NCBI RefSeq assembly: GCF_000757725.1
Contig: NZ_JJMU01000065.1
Location: 62,001 to 126,000 of the forward strand
Direction of reading: 5' to 3'
Source of the DNA: Sphingobacterium deserti
Lineage (GTDB): Bacteria > Bacteroidota > Bacteroidia > Sphingobacteriales > Sphingobacteriaceae
DNA length: 64,000 nt
Below, one piece after another: positions 8,514 through 16,425 of the stretch; within the stretch, counting starts at the first letter, position 1, and each line of letters starts with the position of its first letter. The notes under the pieces are model-generated. The model was not told the DNA's origin. It saw nothing but the letters and a program-made list of their open reading frames with translations, and did not search any database. Position numbers and translations under genes: made by a program.

Positions 8514-10616
8514 ATGCAAAGTTTTCGCACAGAATTAGAGAATCCGGTTGTAGAACAAGAGATAATAGAACTGGAAAAAAAAATAAGGCAATTTCAGGGT
8601 GGAGAGATTCCTGAAGAGAAATTTCGTTCCTTACGGTTAGCCCGTGGTGTTTACGGCCAGCGCCAAAGCGGCGTGCAGATGGTACGTATTAAGCTGCCAT
8701 TTGGACGTATCACTTTTAAGCAAATGCTAAAAATTGCAGACATATCCGACGAATATGCGAGCAAAAACCTGCATTTGACGACGCGTCAGGACATTCAAAT
8801 ACATTACGTTAATTTAAATAAGACGCCTGAAGTATGGGCGAAGCTAGCAGAGGACGATATGACGTTGCGCGAGGCTTGTGGCAATACAGTTCGTAACGTG
8901 ACGGCATCACCGGCGGCAGGGATAGATCCCGATGAACCTTTTGATGTATCACCCTATGCACAAAGCACATTCGCTTACTTTCTTCGGAATCCGTTCTGCG
9001 CGGAAATGGGACGTAAATTCAAGATGTCATTCTCATCGAGTGATAAAGATACGGCGTTTTCCTACATCCATGATTTTGGCTTTATTCCGAAAATACAAAT
9101 AGTCGATGGAAAAGAGGTTCGCGGATTTAAGGTGATGCTAGGTGGTGGTCTTGGCTCTCAACCTTTACTGGCTAGTGAGATCTTTGATTTTTTGGCAGAA
9201 GACGAAATTTTACCCTACATAGAATCTACCCTACGTGTATTCGATCGTTATGGCGAACGTAATAATCGAAATAAAGCGCGTTTCAAATACTTAGTGCAAA
9301 AACTCGGACTTGAAGAAGTGTTACGACTGATCGACGAAGAGCGCATCGCTAATAAAATACAAACCTTTCAAGTGGACCGGGATCTTATTGCTCAGCCTGA
9401 ACCGCCAACAGCAGCTATCACGCCAGCCGAGCCAGTTGATGCTCGCGCTTACGAGCTCTGGAAAGCAACCAACATCTTTGCGCAAAAGCAAGCGGGCTAT
9501 TATGGGGTGTATGTTAAGGTTTTGACAGGTGATATTCCGACGGCTAAGGCGCGAAAACTTATCGCTGGTGTACAAGGTCATATTGCAGATGATATCCGTA
9601 TTACGCAAGACCAAAATTTGCTATTTAAGTATGTGCGCCCGGAGTCCTTGCCTCATATTTTTAATCTACTAACGGAGTTGGGCTATGCAAAGCCCGGCTA
9701 CAACAGTACGTCTGATGTGACGACCTGCCCAGGTACCGACACCTGTAACCTTGGTATATCGAACTCTACAGAGATGGCCCGTGTATTAGAACGGTACATC
9801 CATGAATTTCATGAGGATTTTATCTATGAACAAAATCTCAAAATTAAAATATCGGGCTGTATGAACTCTTGCGGCCAACACGGCCTTGCGCATATTGGCT
9901 TTCACGGAAGCTCCGTAAAAGCAGCGGGCAAAGTTGTTCCTGCAGCGCAGGTGATGCTGGGTGGAGGAACAGTGGGGAATGGTGTAGGCCGCGTTGCAGA
10001 GCGTGTTATTAAGGTCCCTACAAAACGTGTTTTACAGGTGGCGGATCTCGTTTTGACAGATTACAAAGCAAATCGACTACAAGAAGAAAATTTCCACGGT
10101 TACTATGACAGGCAGACGAAAGACTACTTTTATAAGCTTTTGAAGCCTTTGGCTGATCTAACAACACTCTCGCCTGATGAATTTATTGATTGGGGCCACG
10201 AAGAGACATTTGCGACAGCGATCGGCGTAGGCGAATGTGCCGGCGTAGTGATTGACTTGGTAGCTACTTTATTGCTTGAAGCGGAAGAAAAACTGGAGCT
10301 GGCAAACAAGGCGTTCGATGAACAGCAATATGCGGATGCCATATATCATGCATACGCTTCGTTCGTATGGACAGCAAAGGCTCTTCTGCTTGACAAAGGC
10401 GTCAATGCCAGCACACAAGCGGCCGTTATACAGGATTTCGATAAGCACTATGTAGACAGCGGAATTTTCGAATTTTCAACTACATTTGCTGAAAGGGTTC
10501 TACAGATTAATAAATACGAACCTTCGAAAGAATTTGCAGAACTGTTTATCAAGCAGTCTACAGCATTTCATTACGAAGCAGCAGGCAGACGAGAGGAACT
10601 GCGCGTTACGATTTAA
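8514..10616 (+). CDS. Siroheme sulfite (nitrite) reductase with C-terminal HEPN-like domain
   Basis: A 700-residue reductase. The body is the duplicated nitrite/sulfite reductase fold (ferredoxin-like half plus siroheme/4Fe-4S half). LHLTTRQDIQIHYV is the first conserved siroheme segment, and the iron-sulfur ligands are Cys405, Cys411, Cys449 and Cys453 (CX5C...CX3C, in CPGTDTC and CMNSC). It should reduce sulfite to sulfide by six electrons; nitrite is a possible alternative. Being first in an operon with siroheme and sulfate-activation genes argues for sulfite. From about residue 580 a helical tail (EAEEKLELANKAF, YADAIYHAYASF, AKALLL) resembles a HEPN domain without an obvious RX4-6H RNase motif. 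Confidence 0.88.
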   Translation: MQSFRTELENPVVEQEIIELEKKIRQFQGGEIPEEKFRSLRLARGVYGQRQSGVQMVRIKLPFGRITFKQMLKIADISDEYASKNLHLTTRQDIQIHYVNLNKTPEVWAKLAEDDMTLREACGNTVRNVTASPAAGIDPDEPFDVSPYAQSTFAYFLRNPFCAEMGRKFKMSFSSSDKDTAFSYIHDFGFIPKIQIVDGKEVRGFKVMLGGGLGSQPLLASEIFDFLAEDEILPYIESTLRVFDRYGERNNRNKARFKYLVQKLGLEEVLRLIDEERIANKIQTFQVDRDLIAQPEPPTAAITPAEPVDARAYELWKATNIFAQKQAGYYGVYVKVLTGDIPTAKARKLIAGVQGHIADDIRITQDQNLLFKYVRPESLPHIFNLLTELGYAKPGYNSTSDVTTCPGTDTCNLGISNSTEMARVLERYIHEFHEDFIYEQNLKIKISGCMNSCGQHGLAHIGFHGSSVKAAGKVVPAAQVMLGGGTVGNGVGRVAERVIKVPTKRVLQVADLVLTDYKANRLQEENFHGYYDRQTKDYFYKLLKPLADLTTLSPDEFIDWGHEETFATAIGVGECAGVVIDLVATLLLEAEEKLELANKAFDEQQYADAIYHAYASFVWTAKALLLDKGVNASTQAAVIQDFDKHYVDSGIFEFSTTFAERVLQINKYEPSKEFAELFIKQSTAFHYEAAGRREELRVTI

Positions 10617-10635
10617 AAGAGAGAAGGAGAGAAAA

Positions 10636-11400
10636 ATGCAGATTAAACCATTTATAACGCTTGTGGGAGCAGGGCCAGGAGATCCGGATTTGATCACCCT
10701 TAAAGGGATTAAAGCCATTCGTGAGGCAGATGTCATCTTGTATGATGCCCTCGTAAATGAGGAAATTCTTGACTACGCGAAACCCACATGCACAAAAATA
10801 TATGTAGGAAAACGTGCCGAGCGCATTTCCACATCGCAGGATTACATCAATAAATTATTGGTCGACTATGCGCTGACACACGGGCATGTCGTGCGTTTAA
10901 AAGGCGGAGACCCTTTCGTTTTTGGCAGAGGCGGAGAGGAATTGGATTATGCCCGGCAATTTGATATTCCCACCGCGGTGGTTCCCGGCATTTCCTCCTC
11001 TGTGGGACTAACCGGACTGCAGCAGATACCTCTGACATATCGTGGTCTGAGCGAAAGCTTTTGGGTAATTACAGGATCAACTTCGGAGGGGCAACTTTCT
11101 GCCGATCTTGAGATTGCTATGGCAAGCACGGCCACTATCGTCTTATTGATGGGCTACGCAAAACTGCCGCAAGTGGTGGAATTATATACGAGTAAAGGCA
11201 AAGCTGAGCTGCCTATCGCGTTGATTCAAAACGGTTCGCTTCCTACGGAACGGGTTGTTCTAGGCCGCGTAAACGATATCTTGACAAAAGCAAAGGAAAG
11301 CCAAATTGGTGTTCCTGCTATCATTGTCATAGGCGAGGTCGTTGCCAAACATCAGGCATTTGACCGATTAAAAGTTGAACTAAAAGCGATAGCACAGTAA
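10636..11400 (+). CDS. cobA: Uroporphyrinogen-III C-methyltransferase (siroheme synthesis)
   Basis: A 254-residue SAM-dependent methyltransferase converting uroporphyrinogen III to precorrin-2. It starts with the family signature VGAGPGDPDLITLKG, then DVILYDALV, VRLKGGDPFVFGRGGEE and VVPGISS. The frame is open further upstream, but a start at 10486 would overlap the reductase by 131 bp; ATG 10636 begins right at the conserved N-terminus and follows a GAGAAGGAGAG tract. The product is the precursor of the siroheme needed by the preceding reductase. Confidence 0.95.
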   Translation: MQIKPFITLVGAGPGDPDLITLKGIKAIREADVILYDALVNEEILDYAKPTCTKIYVGKRAERISTSQDYINKLLVDYALTHGHVVRLKGGDPFVFGRGGEELDYARQFDIPTAVVPGISSSVGLTGLQQIPLTYRGLSESFWVITGSTSEGQLSADLEIAMASTATIVLLMGYAKLPQVVELYTSKGKAELPIALIQNGSLPTERVVLGRVNDILTKAKESQIGVPAIIVIGEVVAKHQAFDRLKVELKAIAQ

Positions 11401-11993
11401 TGAACGAACTTTTTCCCATATACGTCAAGCTTGACCAAATCAAGACGTTGCTTGTGGGCGGCGGCCCGATAGGCTTGGAAAAGTTGGAGGCTATACTATT
11501 CAATTCCCCTCGCGCACAGGTGCACCTTGTTGCGGAACGTATTGACGCTAATGTGCATGAACTGATCGCAAGTTCGTCCACATTGACCGCCTCAGAACGA
11601 GCTTTTCGTGATGAAGACCTGGAGAACATAGATCTGATTATCCTGGCGACAAACAACCCTGTGCTAAATGAGCACATTCGGGAGCTGGCACGTATAAAAC
11701 ACATATTATTAAACGTGGCCGATAAGCCAAGCTTGTGCGACTTCTATCTAGGATCGGTTGTACGGAAGGGAAATCTGAAAATTGGGATATCAACGAATGG
11801 CAAATCGCCGACTATTGCAAAACGTTTGAAAGAGTTTCTTGATGATTTGTTGCCCGAGGAGATTGATGAAACGCTTACGCTCATGAGTAATTTTCGCAAC
11901 AACCTGAGGGGAGATTTTCAAGAAAAAGTAAGGCTCTTGAATGAGCATACGCAAGATTTTTTTAGAAGGGAGGCTTATGATAGAGAAGATTAA
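11400..11993 (+). CDS. Precorrin-2 dehydrogenase / sirohydrochlorin ferrochelatase
   Basis: A 197-residue protein homologous to yeast Met8 and the CysG N-terminal domain. The Rossmann motif is LLVGGGPIGLEKL, followed by VVRKGNLKIGISTNGKSP, typical of the dehydrogenase/chelatase region. It oxidises precorrin-2 with NAD and inserts iron to give siroheme. The ATG overlaps the previous stop (TAATG). With the preceding methyltransferase it splits over two genes the functions fused in enterobacterial CysG. Confidence 0.92.
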   Translation: MNELFPIYVKLDQIKTLLVGGGPIGLEKLEAILFNSPRAQVHLVAERIDANVHELIASSSTLTASERAFRDEDLENIDLIILATNNPVLNEHIRELARIKHILLNVADKPSLCDFYLGSVVRKGNLKIGISTNGKSPTIAKRLKEFLDDLLPEEIDETLTLMSNFRNNLRGDFQEKVRLLNEHTQDFFRREAYDRED

Positions 11994-12675
11994 GCACGAG
12001 ATTGAGGGGCTTGGAGCGCTCGATATCATCCGGTATATAGAACAACAATTTGGCAATACGGCTGTTTTCTCCACTTCGTTTGGCATCGAAGACCAAGTGG
12101 TTACGCATCTGCTCGCAGAAGCGAAGAGCGAGGCTTCCATATTCACATTAGAAACAGGTAGATTGTTTCCAGAAACCTATTACGTTTGGAACCGAACACT
12201 CGAAAAATATAAATTACCTATAAAAGCATATTATCCGAATACGGAAGCTGTGGAGAATTTGCTGACCACAAAAGGGCCATCCAGCTTTTACGAGTCGGTG
12301 GACAACAGAAAGGAATGTTGCTATATCCGGAAAATCGAACCGCTCCATCGCGCTATCAATGGGTTCAAGGTGTGGATTACGGGCATTCGCGCGGAACAAT
12401 CGGCCAATCGCGAAGGGATGTCGGCGGTGGAATGGGATGCAGCCAATAATATCATCAAGATACATCCTATTTTCGACTGGACATTGGCGGATGTGGAGGC
12501 TTTTTTAAAAAGCAACAGCATTCCTTACAATCCACTGCATGATAAAGGCTTTCCAAGCATAGGCTGTCAGCCCTGCACACGCGCTGTGCAGCCCGGCGAA
12601 GATTTTCGGGCCGGTCGCTGGTGGTGGGAGGATACCAGTAAAAAAGAATGTGGTTTACATATTACAACGAAATAA
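11977..12675 (+). CDS. cysH: Adenylyl-sulfate (APS) reductase, iron-sulfur type
   Basis: A 232-residue member of the PAPS/APS reductase family. It has four cysteines of the 4Fe-4S APS-reductase type, Cys114-Cys115 (ECCYIRK) and Cys197/Cys200 (GCQPCTR), plus the C-terminal catalytic ECGLH. PAPS-specific enzymes keep only the last, so this enzyme should reduce APS directly to sulfite. The frame extends to an ATG at 11941, but ATG 11977, preceded by GGGAGGC, fits the family N-terminus; it overlaps the previous gene by 17 bp. The APS assignment agrees with the absence of an APS kinase here. Confidence 0.93.
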   Translation: MIEKIKHEIEGLGALDIIRYIEQQFGNTAVFSTSFGIEDQVVTHLLAEAKSEASIFTLETGRLFPETYYVWNRTLEKYKLPIKAYYPNTEAVENLLTTKGPSSFYESVDNRKECCYIRKIEPLHRAINGFKVWITGIRAEQSANREGMSAVEWDAANNIIKIHPIFDWTLADVEAFLKSNSIPYNPLHDKGFPSIGCQPCTRAVQPGEDFRAGRWWWEDTSKKECGLHITTK

Positions 12676-12684
12676 CGAGAGAGA

Positions 12685-13575
12685 ATGGATTATTTAGATC
12701 ATTTAGAAGCGGAAGCTATCTATATCTTACGCGAAGTAGCCGGGCAATTTGAGAATCCAGCGCTTCTGTTTTCGGGAGGGAAAGATTCGATCACGCTTGT
12801 GCACCTTGCAATGAAAGCTTTCCGTCCGGGGAAATTTCCGTTTCCTTTGGTGCATATCGATACAGGGCATAACTTTCCAGAGACTATTGCATACCGCGAT
12901 TGGTTAATTGAACAAACCGGAGAGAAGCTTATCGTAGGGCTGGTTCAGGATAGTATCGATCAAGGTAAGGTAGTCGAGCAAAAAGGAAAGAACGCGAGTA
13001 GAAACGCTTTACAGACCGTTACTTTGCTAGACACGATTGAGAAAAATGGGTTTGATGCCTGCATAGGAGGCGCTCGTCGTGACGAAGAAAAGGCACGTGC
13101 GAAGGAGCGGATCTTCTCCGTTCGTGATGAATTCGGACAGTGGGATCCCAAGCGGCAGCGTCCTGAACTATGGAATATCTTTAACGGTAAAATCCATAAA
13201 GGAGAAAACGTGCGTATCTTCCCCATCTCTAACTGGACAGAGCTCGATGTGTGGAATTACATTAAACGCGAGAAAATAGCGCTGCCGACGATTTATTTTA
13301 GCCACAACCGCGATGTCGTTTTTCGGAATGGCCAATGGATGGCTGCTGCACCGTTCCTTCAGATAGATGAGGATGATATTGTAGAGCATAAGTCGGTTCG
13401 ATTCAGAACAGTAGGTGATATGACCTGTACCGCCGCAGTAGATTCTACCGCCGTGGAGTTAGACGACATCATTACTGAAATCAAGGCATCAACAGTAAGT
13501 GAACGAGGCGCACGCATGGATGATAAAGTCTCCGAAGCAGCCATGGAAGAACGGAAGAAACAGGGATATTTTTAA
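12685..13575 (+). CDS. cysD: Sulfate adenylyltransferase subunit 2 (CysD)
   Basis: A 296-residue PP-loop ATP pyrophosphatase with the motif SGGKDSITLVHL near residue 30 and the conserved segments PFPLVHIDTGHNFPE and GGARRDEEKARAKER. With CysN it adenylates sulfate to APS. It lies 9 bp after cysH, in the same operon. The C-terminal SERGARMDD and EERKKQGYF blocks are family-typical. Confidence 0.97.
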   Translation: MDYLDHLEAEAIYILREVAGQFENPALLFSGGKDSITLVHLAMKAFRPGKFPFPLVHIDTGHNFPETIAYRDWLIEQTGEKLIVGLVQDSIDQGKVVEQKGKNASRNALQTVTLLDTIEKNGFDACIGGARRDEEKARAKERIFSVRDEFGQWDPKRQRPELWNIFNGKIHKGENVRIFPISNWTELDVWNYIKREKIALPTIYFSHNRDVVFRNGQWMAAAPFLQIDEDDIVEHKSVRFRTVGDMTCTAAVDSTAVELDDIITEIKASTVSERGARMDDKVSEAAMEERKKQGYF

Positions 13576-13645
13576 TAGTATTGCGTCATGCGTATTGTGT
13601 ATTGAGAATTATACGCAATACGCATTACACAATACTCAATACTAT
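13575..13645. repeat. Imperfect long inverted repeat between cysD and cysN
   Basis: Outer arms ATAGTATTG (13575-13583) and CAATACTAT (13637-13645), and inner arms ATGCGTATTG (13588-13597) and CAATACGCAT (13616-13625), pair into a 71-nt hairpin with an asymmetric internal bulge. The sequence is built from variants of GCGTATTG/CAATACGC. It fills almost the whole cysD-cysN gap and looks like a dispersed intergenic palindrome rather than a terminator, as there is no T-run and the operon continues. Confidence 0.75.
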
Positions 13646-13652
13646 CTAACAA

Positions 13653-14897
13653 ATGAACATACTAAAGTTTATAACAGCAGGTTCTGTCGATGACGGGAAG
13701 AGTACATTGATAGGTCGCTTGCTATATGATACCAATTCGATTCTGGATGATCAGCTTGAAGCGATTAAAAAGGCAAATAGGAAGAATAACGATGGGACCG
13801 TGGATCTGGCGATCTTGACGGATGGTTTAAAAGCGGAGCGGGAGCAAGGCATCACCATTGATGTGGCCTATAAATATTTTCAGACGGAAAAGCGGAAATT
13901 TATTATCGCGGATGCACCTGGACATATTCAATATACTAGAAACATGGTTACCGGGGCATCAAACTCGGAACTGATCATTATTTTGATTGATGCTAGGAAA
14001 GGGGTGATCGAACAGACTAAGCGCCACTCGTTTCTAGCCCAACTGCTATCCTTAAAAAAAGTTTTGGTATGTGTAAACAAAATGGATATGGTGGATTATG
14101 AGCAAGCTGTTTACGAAAACATCAAGACTGATTATTTGGCACTAGCGAATCGGTTAGGACTGGAAAATGTTGATTTTTTACCGGTGTCGGCGTTAAAAGG
14201 AGATAATATTGTAGCGCCTTCGGAGAAGATGAACTGGTATACGGGGGAATCCTTGCTTGATTACCTGGAGAATATCGAACTGGAAGGTAATAAAGAGCAA
14301 CCTTGGCGCTTTCCCGTACAATGGGTTGTTCGTCCGCAAACGGACGAGTTGCACGATTACCGCGGGTACGCAGGGCGTGTGTTAGGAGAGGGGCTGAAGG
14401 TTGGCGAGGAAGTGCTCGTTCTTCCTAGTGGCGCAAGATCTGTTGTTAAGGCGATAGAACTGGCAGAAGCGCATCTTGAAGCCGCACAGGATGGACAGTC
14501 TGTTATCGTGCATCTGGAAGATGATGTGGATATTTCACGGGGCGACTTTATCGTTCCGGCTACGTTTCCTGCAGCGACAGATCGGCAGGTCGAAGCAAAC
14601 ATCTGTTGGTTTGATAGCAAACCTCTAGATAACAGCCAGATCTATTTGTTGCAAAACCATAGCCATATCACAAAGGTCAAAATTACAGACGTACACTACA
14701 AGTACGATGTAAATACGCAAGAGAAGTTGTTAGGAGAGGATCTTAAATTGAATGATATTGGCAAAGTTAGCCTGAAAGCAGCAAGCGATATTGTTTTCGA
14801 TACGCATCGCGATTTTCCAGAAAACTCAAGAGCCATTCTCATTGATCCAAGAAGCAATTTAACAGTAGCCGCATTGATGATTGAAGATGTAGCATAA
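13653..14897 (+). CDS. cysN: Sulfate adenylyltransferase subunit 1 (CysN), GTPase
   Basis: A 414-residue elongation-factor-like GTPase. G1 is GSVDDGKSTLIGRL, G3 DAPGHIQYTRNM, and G4 NKMD. GTP hydrolysis drives APS synthesis by CysD. The length matches stand-alone CysN; no APS kinase (CysC) domain is fused at the C-terminus, consistent with a pathway running via APS reductase. Last gene of the sulfate operon, followed by a hairpin. Confidence 0.96.
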   Translation: MNILKFITAGSVDDGKSTLIGRLLYDTNSILDDQLEAIKKANRKNNDGTVDLAILTDGLKAEREQGITIDVAYKYFQTEKRKFIIADAPGHIQYTRNMVTGASNSELIIILIDARKGVIEQTKRHSFLAQLLSLKKVLVCVNKMDMVDYEQAVYENIKTDYLALANRLGLENVDFLPVSALKGDNIVAPSEKMNWYTGESLLDYLENIELEGNKEQPWRFPVQWVVRPQTDELHDYRGYAGRVLGEGLKVGEEVLVLPSGARSVVKAIELAEAHLEAAQDGQSVIVHLEDDVDISRGDFIVPATFPAATDRQVEANICWFDSKPLDNSQIYLLQNHSHITKVKITDVHYKYDVNTQEKLLGEDLKLNDIGKVSLKAASDIVFDTHRDFPENSRAILIDPRSNLTVAALMIEDVA

Positions 14898-14906
14898 TGG
14901 TTAACA

Positions 14907-14935
14907 AAGCCCGTTCGTAATTCTTGAACGGGCTT
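14907..14935. terminator. Hairpin between cysN and the convergent RiPP precursor gene
   Basis: Arms AAGCCCGTTC and GAACGGGCTT make a 10-bp perfect stem with a 9-nt loop, and flanking ATGGT/ACCAT can extend it. There is no strong T-run on either side, so termination strength is uncertain, but its position between convergent genes suits a bidirectional terminator. Confidence 0.65.
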
Positions 14936-14957
14936 ACCATTTAACAGTAATTAAATC

Positions 14958-15155
14958 CTAACTTTCGTCTTGAAGCCGGTCATTGTCACCATCAAGAAAA
15001 GTGTCCCCATATTCCGGTCCAGTTTGGGTTTCCATTAACGTAACCCAAGTTGGCGCTCCATTACTAGAGCCTCCGACAACCTTTCTTAAATCTTCTTGAG
15101 TGAGCTTCTGCCTAGCAGAGAACTCACTTAGTTTCTTCAGTTTTAACTTTTTCAT
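14958..15155 (-). CDS. GG-leader RiPP precursor peptide (candidate graspetide substrate)
   Basis: A 65-residue peptide starting MKKLKLKKLSEF and carrying a leader ending VVGG (residues 26-29), the layout of Bacteroidota double-glycine natural-product precursors. The presumed core, Ser30 to Ser65, is rich in Thr/Ser (TWVT, TQT, DT) and Asp/Glu (YGDTFLDGDNDRLQDES), the residue pairs that ATP-grasp ligases join as omega-ester or amide rings. It has no cysteine. It is divergent from the ATP-grasp maturase gene, 83 bp away. The frame opens nine codons earlier, but MKKLKLKKL is the usual precursor start. The modification itself is inference from context. Confidence 0.75.
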   Translation of the reverse strand: MKKLKLKKLSEFSARQKLTQEDLRKVVGGSSNGAPTWVTLMETQTGPEYGDTFLDGDNDRLQDES

Positions 15156-15206
15156 AATAATAAATCTACTCTTTATAAACAATAATGTAGTATAAAAATA
15201 TTTGTT

Positions 15207-15214
15207 TATATTTG
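15207..15214 (+). promoter_or_regulatory. Candidate -7 box for the maturase operon (TATATTTG)
   Basis: TATATTTG matches the consensus exactly, 24 nt before the maturase ATG. On the other strand TAAGTTTG (bases 15229-15236 of the plus strand, read in reverse) could serve the precursor gene, so the two promoters would sit within about 30 bp of one another. Neither has a clear -33 element. Confidence 0.45.
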
Positions 15215-15238
15215 AACGTAAATATAAACAAACTTATT

Positions 15239-16240
15239 ATGAAAGTTTTGATAATAAGCCAAAATTTTGATGTTACTACCGACTTAGTTATTAAATGGCT
15301 AATAAGATTTAATATAAAATTTCTGAGATTAAATTTGGGTGACGTAGTTACGGTAAAGCGGATGGAGATAAGGAATGAAGGGTTTGATTTCGTTATTGAT
15401 AAAAACGGGGTGGAAATAAATTCTAACGAGATTCTTTCGGTTTGGTATAGGAAAGGAAATATATTTTTCGAAAATGTTTTCGAATCCGTCTTACAAACAA
15501 CCTCCTGGAATAAAGAAGACGAGTCGTATATAATTCAAATAAAGAAGTTTTTAAAAGGTGAAATGTCCACACTAACCGAGTTTTTTTACGATTTAGTGGA
15601 GAACCGATATCGGTCTATCGGAAAGCGTTCAAATTCTCGAAACAATAAACTTATTCATCTGATGCATGCAAATAACTGCGGTTTCTTCATCCCTGATACT
15701 TTTATAGAAACTTCAAAGAAACGAGTTACGAAATATTTAAACAGCAATCATGTGACCAAGGCTATAAGAGATGGAATTTTCCTTCAAAACGATGGTGGAT
15801 ATGTCAGGTATGTTATGTATACGCAACTTCTGGAAAATATTAGTTCACTGACATTATCCGAAGATTTTTTTCCATCATTAATACAGCCAAAAATCAATAA
15901 AAAGTATGAATTGAGAGTATTTTATCTGAAGGGGAAGATTTTTTCCATGGCTATTTTTTCCCAAGATTCGACAAAGACGAAAGTAGATTTCCGTCGCTAT
16001 GACCACCAAAATCCCAATCGATGCGTGCCTTATAAGCTAAAGCACGATGACGAAATCAAAATTAGAAATTTTATGACTTTGTCAAATCTAAATACGGGAT
16101 CGTTAGACTTTATCGTTAGTAGCTGTGGGAAACTTTATTTTCTGGAGGTCAACCCTGTTGGCCAATTTGGGATGGTATCTTATCCTTGTAACTACTTTAT
16201 AGAGAGGGAGATAGCAAAAGAACTTTCTTTAATATATTAA
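15239..16240 (+). CDS. Grasp-with-spasm system ATP-grasp peptide maturase
   Basis: A 333-residue ATP-grasp ligase of the graspetide-synthetase (RimK/MvdD-like) type. The N-terminus VLIISQNFDVTTDLVIKWL and the C-terminus LYFLEVNPVGQFGMVSYP with PCNYFIEREIA are typical of the grasp-with-spasm maturase family; the second holds the metal-binding Glu-x-Asn of the ATP-grasp active site. It should use ATP to activate Asp/Glu side chains of a precursor and join them to Ser/Thr/Lys. ATG 15239 is preferred over an in-frame ATG nine codons upstream because it starts the conserved strand. First gene of a four-gene run. Confidence 0.88.
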   Translation: MKVLIISQNFDVTTDLVIKWLIRFNIKFLRLNLGDVVTVKRMEIRNEGFDFVIDKNGVEINSNEILSVWYRKGNIFFENVFESVLQTTSWNKEDESYIIQIKKFLKGEMSTLTEFFYDLVENRYRSIGKRSNSRNNKLIHLMHANNCGFFIPDTFIETSKKRVTKYLNSNHVTKAIRDGIFLQNDGGYVRYVMYTQLLENISSLTLSEDFFPSLIQPKINKKYELRVFYLKGKIFSMAIFSQDSTKTKVDFRRYDHQNPNRCVPYKLKHDDEIKIRNFMTLSNLNTGSLDFIVSSCGKLYFLEVNPVGQFGMVSYPCNYFIEREIAKELSLIY

Positions 16241-16251
16241 AAAACAACACT

Positions 16252-16425
16252 ATGAATAAAAGCGACGGATTTGCTCCACTTGCATTTCATGTTTTAGATA
16301 AAAATGATAATGCAACTAAAAAGCGATTCAGAAATGCAGAGTCGAAAATTTTCCAAACGAATAATCACCCGTTTGTGTCATTTTATAAGCCAATTTCAAT
16401 TCTCGGAAAAAAAAATGGAAAATGA
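16252..16425 (+). CDS. Overlooked 57-aa peptide between the two maturases
   Basis: ATG 16252 opens a 57-residue frame that starts 11 bp after the ATP-grasp gene. It ends at TGA 16423-16425, overlapping the first 11 bases of the SPASM gene (ATGGAAAATGA). The peptide begins MNKSDGFAPLAFHVLD, is basic (many Lys/Arg/Asn), and holds FVSFYKPISIL near its end. It has no double glycine, cysteine or signal peptide. The tight spacing and overlap argue that it is translated. It may be a second substrate or a small accessory protein of the maturation system; I cannot tell which. Confidence 0.6.
   Translation: MNKSDGFAPLAFHVLDKNDNATKKRFRNAESKIFQTNNHPFVSFYKPISILGKKNGK

Noticed and set aside
10486..10635. 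N-terminal extension of the uroporphyrinogen methyltransferase
   Set aside because: It would overlap the sulfite reductase by 131 bp and lies before the conserved VGAGPGDP start of the family.
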